From: JAGWRA01 sp963711505
GTDB lineage: Bacteria; Acidobacteriota; Vicinamibacteria; Vicinamibacterales; CAVVIG01
NCBI GenBank assembly: GCA_963711505.1
Contig: CAVQEJ010000003.1
Location: 1,302,001 to 1,366,000, forward strand
Reading direction: 5' to 3'
Length of the DNA: 64,000 nucleotides
The notes beneath the pieces were generated by a model. The model saw only the letters and a program-made list of their open reading frames with translations, searched no databases and was not told the origin of the DNA. Shown here in pieces: positions 1 through 7,860 of this stretch; within the stretch, counting starts at the first letter, position 1; every line of letters begins with the position of its first letter. Made by a program: the position numbers and the translations under genes.

Positions 1-209
1 CCAGGCGGAGAACCAGCTGCTCACCGCCGACATCACCCGGTTCCTGAACCGGCCGTACCGCGCCCATCCATCCGATCTACGCGCCGATGGCCCCTCCGGG
101 AGCCCCGATCGGCGACACCGGCATGAACTGGCTCGCCCCCGCACCGATCTGCGGCTGGAGCCAGAACCATCCGGACTCCTGGACGTGGACGTGGGGCCCT
201 TCTTACTGA
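1..209 (+). CDS. 3' end of an unidentified gene, probably frameshifted
   Basis: The window opens inside a gene. Frame 2 reads QAENQLLTADITRFLNRPYR from base 2. After about base 60 the high GC at third codon positions moves to frame 3, which continues Pro-rich (IYAPMAPPGAPIGDTGMNW) and ends in a Trp-rich tail (SWTWTWGPSY) at TGA 207-209. Frame 3 has a stop at 45-47, so one indel near CATCCATCC (65-73) is inferred. The PepSY gene begins four bases after this stop, which suggests one transcript. I do not recognise the family. A PepSY neighbour often means iron or redox functions, but nothing in the fragment itself shows that. Confidence 0.4.
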
Positions 210-213
210 TCCG

Positions 214-1392
214 ATGAACGACGCGAGCCGCACGCTCCCTCCCTCGGAGCGTGCGGCTCGCCCGTTCGCCGCACAGAGCCATCCCGTGAGCACCCGCAGC
301 CTGACGCTGGCGACGCACCGCTGGCTGGGCATCGTCGCCGCGTTCCTCCTGGTGATCGTCGCCCTGTCGGGCTCCTCCCTGGTCTTCGAGCGCGGCATCG
401 ACCGCCTGCTCCACCCCGCCGTGTACGACGTGACGCCCGGCCCCGCCACCGTGCCGCTGCAGGCGATGATCCAGACGGCGGCCGCGGCCCGCCCCGACGA
501 TCCGGTCATGGGCATCCTGCGCACGGACCAGCCGGGCCTGTCGTACCAGGTGTGGTACCGCAGCGGACTGACTGCCTACGTCGATCCCTACACCGGGCGG
601 CTCCTGGGCATCCGCAACTACCAGGATTCGTTTGCGCGCTTCCTGCATGTCGTGCACACGTCGCTCGTCGCCGGACCGACGGGCACACTCGTCGTCGGCG
701 CGACGTCGGCAGCCACCGTTCTGATCGTCCTTTCCGGCGTCGTGCTCTGGTGGAAGCGCCGCATTCTGACCATCACCCACACGCGGACGCTTCACGGCTT
801 CCTGTTCGACTGGCACCACGCCCTCGGCTTCTACGCGTCGATCGTCATCCTCGCCATGGGAGTCACCGGCATGGCCATTGCCTTCGGCAATGTGGTCGAT
901 CCGCTCGTCGAGCGGCTGAACGGCACCACACCGGTCGTCAGCCTGCCGCGGACGGTACCCGTGAGAACCGGGGCCGTGATCACGCCGGATACCGCACTGG
1001 CGATTGCCAGCCGGGCCCTGCCGGGGGCCTTCGCGGACGTACTGCGGCTGCCGGGCCGTCCCGGCGACGTGTATCTCGCCTTCCTGAAGTTTCCCGAGGA
1101 TCGCACGCCCGCGGGACGCAGTCATGTGGCCATCGATCCGTACACGGGGCGGGTGCTCGCCATCGACAACATGCGCGCGGCGGGCTGGGGGACATGGCTG
1201 GTCGATCTGAAGCGATCGATCCACACCGGCGACCTGTTCGGGGCACCGACCGAGGCGCTCTACTTCATCGTCGGATTGATCGTGGCCATCCAGGCCCTGA
1301 GCGGCTTCTTCATGTGGTGGCTTCCCCGCCGGCGGCGCGCGACTGCCCACCGCGAAGCCGCCGCAGCGGACCGACAGGTTGTCGGGTCCTGA
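214..1392 (+). CDS. PepSY-associated transmembrane protein
   Basis: A 392-residue inner-membrane protein of the PepSY_TM family. Four hydrophobic helices are visible, near residues 37-57, 155-178, 195-217 and 345-368. The long loop between the third and fourth, and the loop after the first, each carry a PepSY-like stretch (VDPYTGRLLGIRN and IDPYTGRVLAIDN). Histidines in the membrane part (TLATHRWLG, LHVVHTS, FDWHHALGFY, RSIHTGDL) are typical of the family and may bind heme or metal. Homologues usually sit beside siderophore or TonB-dependent receptor genes and are thought to help reduce or release iron. No receptor lies downstream here; any would be left of the window. ATG 214 follows the previous stop by four bases, so translational coupling is likely. 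The frame is intact and its length is normal. Confidence 0.85.
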   Translation: MNDASRTLPPSERAARPFAAQSHPVSTRSLTLATHRWLGIVAAFLLVIVALSGSSLVFERGIDRLLHPAVYDVTPGPATVPLQAMIQTAAAARPDDPVMGILRTDQPGLSYQVWYRSGLTAYVDPYTGRLLGIRNYQDSFARFLHVVHTSLVAGPTGTLVVGATSAATVLIVLSGVVLWWKRRILTITHTRTLHGFLFDWHHALGFYASIVILAMGVTGMAIAFGNVVDPLVERLNGTTPVVSLPRTVPVRTGAVITPDTALAIASRALPGAFADVLRLPGRPGDVYLAFLKFPEDRTPAGRSHVAIDPYTGRVLAIDNMRAAGWGTWLVDLKRSIHTGDLFGAPTEALYFIVGLIVAIQALSGFFMWWLPRRRRATAHREAAAADRQVVGS

Positions 1393-1580
1393 CGCCGACT
1401 CAGCTGTCCTCACCTCGCGACGAAATGCCCCACGACGGGGACGCGCCCGGCGCACCATCCCTCACGGCGAACAGCACGTAACTCCTTGACATTCAGAATG
1501 ATACGGACCCAAGTGCGGTCAGGGCCGGCTGGCACCGCAGTTGCTCATTGGAGAGGTACCGCCTGCCGGGAAAGGATGCC

Positions 1581-2459
1581 GTGCGTGTCATAACCTCGTT
1601 CAAACGGATCAGTCTGATGTTCGTAGCGCTGGCGATGGCTGCGGCCCTGTGGCCAGCCTCCGCTCAGGCGCAACGTCGTGGAGACCGTGGAGACCGTCGA
1701 GACCATGACGGTGGCCGCAGTCACGTGGTCGTCGTCGGGAGCGGCTATATCGGCGGCCCGTGGGGCCCCTGGGGGGGCCGTACTGGGGACCGTGGGGGCC
1801 GTGGGGCTATCCGCCGTATCGGCCGTACCTATTACGTTCAGGACCGCTCGGCGCATCTGAAGACCGAGGTCAAGCCGAAGCAGACCCGCATCTACGTCGA
1901 CGGGTATTACGCCGGCATCGCCGACGACTTCGACGGCATCTTCCAGAGCCTGCGCGTGCGGCCGGGCCCGCACGAGGTCACGCTGTACCTCGAGGGCTAC
2001 CAGACCGTGCAGCAGCGGATCTACATGAGTCCCGAGTCGACGACGAAACTGCAGCATGTGATGCAGCCGCTCGCGCCGGGAACTCCGATGGAGCCGCCGC
2101 CGACACCGGCCGCCCCCCCGGCCGGTACCCAGGCGGCCCCGCCGGGCGCCCCGGGTTCCGAAGCGCCGCAGCCGCCAACCGCGGAGGCCCCGCCGCCGAC
2201 GGGCGCACCTGAGGGGGCGGTCACGGCTGAAGGCTTCGGCACGCTGACGATCCGCGTGCAGCCGTCCGACGCCACCGTCCTCATCGACGGCGAGCCCTGG
2301 ACGGGCCCCGGTGGCAGCGAGCGTCTGTCAGTGCAGGTGGCAGCCGGCGCGCATCACATCGACATCCGCAAGAGCGGCTACCGGCCGTTCTCGATCGACG
2401 TGCAGGTGGCCTCGGGGGCGACGATCCCGCTCAACGTGAGCCTGCCGCCGGTGCCGTAG
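1581..2459 (+). CDS. Secreted protein with two PEGA domains
   Basis: GTG 1581 is preferred over the upstream TTG at 1548 because AAAGGA lies six bases before it. The N-terminus (RISLMFVALAMAAALWPASAQA) is a signal peptide. An Arg/Gly/Asp-rich linker and a Gly/Pro/Trp/Tyr-rich stretch follow, then a PEGA-like beta domain (KPKQTRIYVDGYYAGIADDF), a long Pro/Ala linker and a C-terminal PEGA domain (GTLTIRVQPSDATVLIDGEP). PEGA domains are small beta-sandwiches on the cell surface or periplasmic face and have no enzymatic activity. Between about 1770 and 1830 the aromatic repeat YWGPWGPWGYPPYRPY is readable only in the next frame, and the original frame resumes at YYVQDRSAHLK. Two compensating indels are therefore likely. 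No partner gene is apparent. Confidence 0.8.
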   Translation: MRVITSFKRISLMFVALAMAAALWPASAQAQRRGDRGDRRDHDGGRSHVVVVGSGYIGGPWGPWGGRTGDRGGRGAIRRIGRTYYVQDRSAHLKTEVKPKQTRIYVDGYYAGIADDFDGIFQSLRVRPGPHEVTLYLEGYQTVQQRIYMSPESTTKLQHVMQPLAPGTPMEPPPTPAAPPAGTQAAPPGAPGSEAPQPPTAEAPPPTGAPEGAVTAEGFGTLTIRVQPSDATVLIDGEPWTGPGGSERLSVQVAAGAHHIDIRKSGYRPFSIDVQVASGATIPLNVSLPPVP

Positions 2460-2470
2460 AGTTCCTCGCA

Positions 2471-2512
2471 TCCGGAGGGCGTGCGTGCCTCGACGGGCGC
2501 ACGTCCTCCGGA
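2471..2512. terminator. Long hairpin after the PEGA gene
   Basis: TCCGGAGG at 2471-2478 pairs with CCTCCGGA at 2505-2512. The stem continues inward as CGTGCG with CGCACG plus one G-T pair, giving about 15 bp and a 12-base loop. It begins 12 bases after the PEGA stop. There is no T-run, so it may be an mRNA-stabilising hairpin or a weak terminator. Confidence 0.5.
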
Positions 2513-2596
2513 CTCCCACCCCTCGCATCCTGTGAAAAGCCGACGACGTGCCCTGCTCGTGCATGTTAAGGTCTAGCAGCACAGGCGGGCGCCCTC

Positions 2597-3374
2597 TTGA
2601 GCAGACGACACAGCACAGCGACCACACCTTCGCGGGAGACACGACTGCGGTCGACGACGCCGTCGGGCGGCGTCCGGGCGGGCGCGGCCTACGAGTTCAT
2701 CAAGGAACAGATGCTCGAGGGTCGGTTCCGGCCGGGCGACAAGCTGCCGGTCCAGGACTTCGTCGAGGCGCTCGGCATCAGCCGCCACCCGGTGATGGTG
2801 GCCCTGCAGCAACTGGCCAAGGACAACCTCGTCGAGATCATTCCGCAGGTGGGCTGCGTGGCGGCCGTCGATCCGCGCGCGGTCATCGACGATTTCTACC
2901 GGTTCTTCGCGGCGGCCGAGGGCGTGATGGCGGGACTGGCGGCGGAGCGGTGCACGGACGGCGAGGTGCGGCGCCTGAAGCGGCTGTCGGCGATCATCGG
3001 TGCACTGCTGAAGCCGGGCATCTCGCCCGCGACGCAGGGCAAGAAGTACCGCACGCTGAACCGCGATCTGCACGCCCAGGTCCACGCGATGGCGCGGTCG
3101 CCGCAGCTGGCGCGCGACATCGCCCGGCTGTGGGATCGCAGCGACTACTACATCAGCACGGGCGGTGCCGACGTGCCGTTCGCGCGGCGCCTGCCGGTGG
3201 CCCACCGCGAACACGAGCGGATCTGCGCGGCGATCGCCCGCCGCGGACGCCGCCGGCGCCCGCCGCTCGATGGAAGCACACATCCTGACGTCGCTCACCT
3301 CGCTCGCCGGCGCCGCACCGCGGCGCCGCGCCGTCAGCTCCGGCCGAGCAGGAAGTCGAGGTGCAACCGGTTGA
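2597..3374 (+). CDS. GntR-family (FCD) transcriptional regulator, frameshifted near the end
   Basis: The N-terminal winged helix is clear: AYEFIKEQMLEGRFRPGDKL followed by the recognition region DFVEALGISRHPVMVALQQL. A helical FCD ligand-binding domain follows. In the starting frame the protein degenerates after ICAAIARR, but the next frame continues DAAGARRSMEAHILTSL, which is the expected last FCD helix with its conserved His. One extra base near 3240 explains this, and the shifted frame stops at 3374, overlapping the convergent hydrolase gene. TTG 2597 is the longest start; the true start is uncertain. FCD regulators respond to organic acids and commonly control neighbouring catabolic genes, so the aromatic-degradation genes just downstream are the natural targets. 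That is inference. Confidence 0.75.
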
Positions 3375-4185
3375 AGGTCGCCGCGTCCTCGAACTGCGGC
3401 CAGTGCCCGCAGTCCTCCATCACCACCAGCCGCGCGTCGGGGATCTCCCGCGCGAACGTCTCTCCCACTTCCACCTTCCCCGTCGGGTCGTGCGTCGTCC
3501 AGACGACGAGCGTGGGCGCCGAGATCGTCCGCAGGTCGGCGACGGGGATCATGCTGCGCTGGCGGATCGACATGGTCTGCAGGCACATGATGTGCTCCAT
3601 GGCCTTCACCATGCCCGGCTGCGTGTAGATCAGGTACCGCATCTCGACCAGGTCGTCGGTGACGGTTGCCGGGTCGTGCATCAGCCACTCGAGGCGCCGG
3701 CGGACCGCGCCGCGGTCGGGATTGCGCACGGCCTCCAGGCTGAGCGCACGCAGTCGTTCCATGACGACGGGATTCGCCGTCAGGCCGCCGGCGGTGTTCA
3801 GCACGAGGCGCGTGACCCGGTCGGGGTGACGGATGGCCAGGCGCGCGGCCACCCAGCCACCGAGCGACTCGCCCGACACGAAGATCCGCTCCAGGTTCAG
3901 GGTGTCGCAGAAGGCCACGAGGTGCTCGACGTAGTCGTCGATCTCGTAATCGTGGTCGGGCTTGGCGGTGAAGCCGTGGCCGAGCATGTCGATGGCGTAG
4001 ACGCGCAGGTGTTCGGCGTGCGGCAGGATGTTGCGCTGGTAGGTCTCGAGATGACCGCCGCTGCCGTGCAGGAAGACGAGGGGCGGCGCGTCGGGCGGGC
4101 CGGCGGCGAGACAGCGGGTGCGGACCCCGCGCACGTCGACGTACCCGAGGGTGAACTCTCCGCGCGCGAGATCGGTCCAGAGCAT
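3334..4185 (-). CDS. Alpha/beta hydrolase, meta-cleavage C-C hydrolase type (MhpC/HsaD-like)
   Basis: A 283-residue alpha/beta-hydrolase with every catalytic landmark: oxyanion region VFLHGSGGHLETY (about 37), nucleophile elbow SGESLGG (about 107), acid Asp in WTTHDPTG and catalytic His in EDCGHWPQFED. In the MhpC/BphD/HsaD group this fold hydrolyses the C-C bond of vinylogous 1,5-diketones made by extradiol ring cleavage. A LigB-type extradiol dioxygenase and an HpaB-type monooxygenase are encoded just beyond, on the other strand, which supports this role over an ordinary esterase. The gene is divergent from the monooxygenase gene, with a 78-bp gap holding a perfect palindrome. The exact substrate cannot be read from sequence. 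Confidence 0.85.
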   Translation of the reverse strand: MLWTDLARGEFTLGYVDVRGVRTRCLAAGPPDAPPLVFLHGSGGHLETYQRNILPHAEHLRVYAIDMLGHGFTAKPDHDYEIDDYVEHLVAFCDTLNLERIFVSGESLGGWVAARLAIRHPDRVTRLVLNTAGGLTANPVVMERLRALSLEAVRNPDRGAVRRRLEWLMHDPATVTDDLVEMRYLIYTQPGMVKAMEHIMCLQTMSIRQRSMIPVADLRTISAPTLVVWTTHDPTGKVEVGETFAREIPDARLVVMEDCGHWPQFEDAATFNRLHLDFLLGRS

Positions 4186-4210
4186 GCCGTCGTTGCCTCC
4201 CGAGGTGCGC

Positions 4211-4224
4211 GCATGCTAGCATGC
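4211..4224. promoter_or_regulatory. Perfect 14-bp palindrome between divergent catabolic genes
   Basis: GCATGCTAGCATGC is its own reverse complement. It lies in the 78-bp gap between the hydrolase start (4185) and the monooxygenase start (4264), where it could control both. The neighbouring GntR-type regulator is the obvious candidate protein, but binding is inferred only from position and symmetry. Confidence 0.45.
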
Positions 4225-4263
4225 CACGCTCGACAGCCGCAACACACGGAGGCACCCTGACAC

Positions 4264-5742
4264 ATGTCCGCCCGCACCGGACGCCAATACCTCGACGGCC
4301 TCCGCGCCCGGCCCCGTGACGTCTGGCTCGGCGGCCGCCGGATCGACGACGTCACCGCGCACGCGGCGTTCCGCCGGCCCGCCGCCCGGATCGCCCGGCT
4401 CTACGATCTGCAGCACGATCCGGCCTTCGCCGACACGCTCACCTGCACGGCCGACGGCGTCACCGGCCGGTTCGGCACGTCGTTCCTCATTCCGCGGACC
4501 TACGAGGATCTCGTCAAGCGCCACCGGGCCTTCCGCATCTGGGCGGAGGACACGTTCGGCCTGATGGGCCGTTCGCCGGACTTCCTCAACTGCACGCTCG
4601 CCGCGTTCGCCGACGCCGCCGACGTCTTCGCCCGCGGCGGACAGCGCTACGCGGACAACGTCCTGCGGTACTACGAGTACGTCCGCGACCGCGATCTCCT
4701 GCTGACGCACGCGCTCATCCCCCCGCAGAACGACCGCTCGAAGCCGTCGGGCGAACAGCGCGACCCGTTCCTGCACATGGGCATCGTCCGGGAGACCCCC
4801 GAGGGCCCGGTCCTCCGCGGCGCCCGCATGCTGGCGACGCTCGGTCCGATCGCGGACGAGGTCCTCGTCTACAGCCTGCCCGGCCTGCGTCCCGGCGAAG
4901 AGGCGCACGCCATCGTCTTCGCGCTGCCGGTCGACACGCCCGGACTCCGCCAGGTGTGCCGGCCGCCCTACGACCGCGGCGATCTCGACCCGGCCGAACA
5001 TCCCCTGGCGAGCCACTTCGAGGAATGTGACAGCCTGCTCATCTTCGACGACGTGCTCGTCCCCTGGGAGCGGGTCTTCCTGTACCGCGACGTCGCGCTC
5101 TGCAACGCGCTCTATCCCGACTCGAATCTGCGGCAGTACACCGCCCATCAGACGGCCGTCCGCGGTCTGGTGAAGCTCGAGTTCGCGGTCGGCGTCATCA
5201 TGCAGATCGCGCAGGCGGTGAAGACCGACGCCCACCTCCACGTGCAGGAGATGCTCGGCGAGTGCGTGAACGACATCGAGCTGGTGAAGAGCTGCATCGC
5301 GCGGGCCGAGTTCGAGTACGAGACGACGCCCCGCGGCACGGTACGCCCGGCGTTCGAGCCGCTGATGACGCTGCGCACGTGGCTGCCGCGCGTCTATCCC
5401 CGCGTCATCGAGATTCTGCAGATCATCGGTGCCGGCGGGCTGCTGATGGTGCCGTCGGCCGCCGACTTCGACAGCCCGATCGGCGACGACGTGCGGAAGT
5501 ACTATCAGGGAGCGACGGTCCCTGCGCTCGAACGCACCCGACTCTACAAGCTGGCCTGGGACCTGGCCGGCGAGGCGTTCGGCATGCGCCAGCTGCAGTA
5601 CGAGCGCTACTATAACGGTGACCCGGTGCGGACGACGGCCGGGCATTACCTCGGCTACGACAAGTCGACCTGCCTCGGCCTGGCGCAGCGCGCGCTCGAG
5701 CTGTTCGACGCCGACGCAGAGCCGGCCGCGCCCCGCGACTGA
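4264..5742 (+). CDS. HpaB-family FADH2-dependent aromatic monooxygenase, large subunit
   Basis: The 492 residues match the 4-hydroxyphenylacetate 3-monooxygenase (HpaB) family in length and layout. The N-terminal segment (RTGRQYLDGLRARPRDVWL) and the helical acyl-CoA-dehydrogenase-like body are typical, as are SLLIFDDVLVPWERVFLYRD in the middle and the C-terminal flavin region (SPIGDDVRKYYQG, GHYLGYDKSTCLG). These enzymes use FADH2 from a separate reductase to add a hydroxyl ortho to a phenol, making a catechol. GGAGG lies ten bases before ATG 4264. The extradiol dioxygenase downstream would cleave such a catechol, so the two are probably consecutive steps. No HpaC-type flavin reductase is in the window; one must act from elsewhere. 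The substrate is unknown. Confidence 0.9.
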   Translation: MSARTGRQYLDGLRARPRDVWLGGRRIDDVTAHAAFRRPAARIARLYDLQHDPAFADTLTCTADGVTGRFGTSFLIPRTYEDLVKRHRAFRIWAEDTFGLMGRSPDFLNCTLAAFADAADVFARGGQRYADNVLRYYEYVRDRDLLLTHALIPPQNDRSKPSGEQRDPFLHMGIVRETPEGPVLRGARMLATLGPIADEVLVYSLPGLRPGEEAHAIVFALPVDTPGLRQVCRPPYDRGDLDPAEHPLASHFEECDSLLIFDDVLVPWERVFLYRDVALCNALYPDSNLRQYTAHQTAVRGLVKLEFAVGVIMQIAQAVKTDAHLHVQEMLGECVNDIELVKSCIARAEFEYETTPRGTVRPAFEPLMTLRTWLPRVYPRVIEILQIIGAGGLLMVPSAADFDSPIGDDVRKYYQGATVPALERTRLYKLAWDLAGEAFGMRQLQYERYYNGDPVRTTAGHYLGYDKSTCLGLAQRALELFDADAEPAAPRD

Positions 5743-5851
5743 CCCGACCCTCAGTCGCAGGGGCCGCCCGAGCGCTCGATCACACGCGGGTGGCGGCCCT
5801 TGAAAGACACCTGCGCCGGGCACAACCGGCCGGCAAGGAGCGCATGCATCC

Positions 5852-6778
5852 ATGGCAACCATCGTGTTCGGTGGCGCGCTGTCGCATTCCCCGCTGATCA
5901 ATGTCGCGCTGCAGGGGGACCACGATCTCGTGCAGCGCTTCCAGGCGGCGGTCGCCGAGATGGGCCGCCGGATCAGCGACGCAGCGCCGGATGTCGTGCT
6001 CGTCTTCGGGCCCGACCACTTCCGCGCCCTGTTCTACGATCTGATGCCGGCCTTCGTCGTGGGGGTCGGCCGCCTCGACGGCTGGGGCGACTGGGAGTCG
6101 CCGGTCGGCCCCTTCCCCACGCGGCCCGACCTGGCGAAGCACATCCTCGACGACGTGATGCAGCACGGCTTCGAGCCGGCATTCTCGTACGACCTGAAGG
6201 TCGATCACGGCGTCAGCCAGCCGCTGCAGCTGCTCGGGCTCGAACAGCTGCCGGTCGTCCCCATCCTCATCAATGCGGCCGGGCCGCCGCTGCCGACGCC
6301 CGTCCGCTGCCACGACTTCGGCGCCGCCGTCGCCCGCGCCATCGCCCGCATGCCCGGCGACCTGCGCGTGGCGATCGTCGGATCGGGCGGGCTCTCGCAC
6401 GACCCGCCGACGCCGTCGCCCGAGAGCGACGATCCGGAAGTGGTGCGTCGGGCGGTGCACGGCAAGACCACGGGCTTTGCCGCCAGCAAGGAGCGCGAGA
6501 CGGGACTGCTCGGCCGCACGAAGGCCCTGGCGGAGCGGATCAATCCGGACTGGGATCGGATGGTGCTCGAACGGTTCGCACGCGGTCAGGCGGCCGCGCT
6601 CGCGACCGAGCTGACCACGGAGGGCATCTACACGGCCGCCGGCAACGGCGGCCAGGAGATCCGCACGTGGCTCGCCGTCGCGGGCGCGCTCGGCGACCCG
6701 GAGATCGACGTGCTGAGCTACGACCCGATTCCTGCGCTCGTGACCGGCATGGGCGTCATCGCCTGGACGCCGGCGTAG
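5852..6778 (+). CDS. LigB-type extradiol ring-cleavage dioxygenase (MhpB-like)
   Basis: A 308-residue class III extradiol dioxygenase. Similarity to 2,3-dihydroxyphenylpropionate 1,2-dioxygenase (MhpB) runs the full length: start GALSHSPLIN, then VFGPDHFRALFYDLMPAF, the metal-site segment KVDHGVSQPL, GSGGLSHDPP and the closing PIPALVTGMG. His residues in the first and third of these and the conserved Glu are the usual Fe(II) ligands. The reaction is meta-cleavage of a catechol to a muconate semialdehyde-type product, the substrate class of the MhpC-like hydrolase at 3334-4185. AAGGAG lies about ten bases upstream of ATG 5852. It follows the monooxygenase by 109 bp on the same strand. Confidence 0.92.
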   Translation: MATIVFGGALSHSPLINVALQGDHDLVQRFQAAVAEMGRRISDAAPDVVLVFGPDHFRALFYDLMPAFVVGVGRLDGWGDWESPVGPFPTRPDLAKHILDDVMQHGFEPAFSYDLKVDHGVSQPLQLLGLEQLPVVPILINAAGPPLPTPVRCHDFGAAVARAIARMPGDLRVAIVGSGGLSHDPPTPSPESDDPEVVRRAVHGKTTGFAASKERETGLLGRTKALAERINPDWDRMVLERFARGQAAALATELTTEGIYTAAGNGGQEIRTWLAVAGALGDPEIDVLSYDPIPALVTGMGVIAWTPA

Positions 6779-6824
6779 CCTCGACCGTCAGGTCGGTCAC
6801 AGCGGATCAAGAGGGGGACACATC

Positions 6825-7714
6825 GTGAAGCTGGGATTTGCGGGCATCGGCCGGATGGGCGACGCCATGGTGCACCGCCTGCTCGGTGCCGGGTTCGACG
6901 TGCACGTCTGGAACCGGACGCGCGACAAGCTCGCCCCGGTGGTGGCGGCTGGCGCCCACGAGGCGTCGAGCCTGCGTGCTCTCGCGGCGGCCGCAGACCT
7001 CGTGCTCACCACCGTGACCGACGATGCGGCCGTGCGGGCCGTGTATCTCGGCGCGGACGGCCTGCTGAGCGGCGACGTGCACGGCCGCACGTTCGCCGAC
7101 ATGAGCACGATCCTCCCCGACACGATCAAGGAGATTGCCGCCGCGGCAGCGGCCAGAGGCGCGGCGTTCGTCGACGCCCCGGTCGCCGGCACGGTGGCGC
7201 CCGCCCGCGAGGGCCGGCTGCTGATTCTGGCCGGCGGCGAGGCGGCGGATATCGAACGGCTGAAGCCCGCCTTCGACGTCCTCGGCCGCCGGACCGACCA
7301 CGTCGGGCCGGTCGGCAGCGGCGCCGCGATGAAGCTGGTCATCAACACGCTGCTGGCGACGCACTGGGCCGTGCTCGCCGAGGCGCTGGGCATGGGGAGC
7401 CGCTACGGACTGGACTACCGGCGGATGCTGGACATCATCGGCGCCAGCCCCGCGGCGTTCGGTGCGCTGCCGGTGAAGATGCCGCTGCTGCTCGGCGACC
7501 GATCGGACATCGGCTTCAACATCACGAACGTCCGCAAGGATCTCCGGACGATCACCGACGTTCGCCGACGGCGCTGCAGGCGCCGGTACCCGTCGCGCAG
7601 GCGGCGCTCGACGACTATCAGGCCGCACTCGACAAGGGCTTCGGCGACGACGATGTCGCGGACATCGTGCGGTTCATGCGAGGAGAACTAGGAGACGGAA
7701 GTCGTGCGCGGTAG
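6825..7714 (+). CDS. 3-hydroxyisobutyrate dehydrogenase-family NAD(P) oxidoreductase, frameshifted near the end
   Basis: The dinucleotide fold is at the N-terminus (GFAGIGRMGDAMVHRLLGAG). The substrate signature DAPVAGTVAPAREGRL follows, then the catalytic Lys segment (GSGAAMKLVINTL) and the helical C-terminal domain. GTG 6825 follows a strong GAGGGGG Shine-Dalgarno. The frame is lost near 7560, after KDLRTITD; one missing base restores LQAPVPVAQAALDDYQAALD and DDDVADIVRFMRGEL, which stops at 7714. In this family the enzyme oxidises 3-hydroxyacids or reduces semialdehydes. In this island it could process an aldehyde or hydroxyacid released after ring cleavage, but an independent role is equally possible. 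It lies 46 bp behind the dioxygenase gene on the same strand. Confidence 0.82.
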
Positions 7715-7716
7715 AG

Positions 7717-7860
7717 CTTGAGTTATGAGTCTTGAGTTATGAGTCTTGAGCTCCGAGTTGTCGGTCCCAGACCCCGGAGGCTCGGAACTCAACACTCAGA
7801 ACTCACAACTCAGAACTCACAACTCAGAACCCACAACTCAGAACCCACAACTCAGAACTA
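7717..7860. repeat. Two blocks of 14-bp tandem repeats in inverted orientation
   Basis: Left block: CTTGAGTTATGAGT twice (7717-7730, 7731-7744) plus a partial copy to 7750. Right block: CTCAGAACTCACAA, or its variant with CCC, four times from 7795 plus a partial copy to 7860. The reverse complement of the left unit matches the right unit at about 11 of 14 positions, so the blocks could pair across a 44-base spacer that contains CTCCGAG and CTCGGA. The element lies between convergent genes, and the minus-strand gene ends inside it. Its A+T content is far higher than its surroundings. It may act as a bidirectional terminator; this is not shown. Confidence 0.85.

Noticed and set aside
1486..1514. 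Sigma-70 promoter for the PEGA gene at TTGACA 1486
   Set aside because: A good -35 match exists, but no -10-like hexamer lies at the proper spacing, so the match may be chance.
7717..7860. CRISPR array
   Set aside because: Units are only 14 bp, adjoining, without unique spacers, and no cas genes are present.
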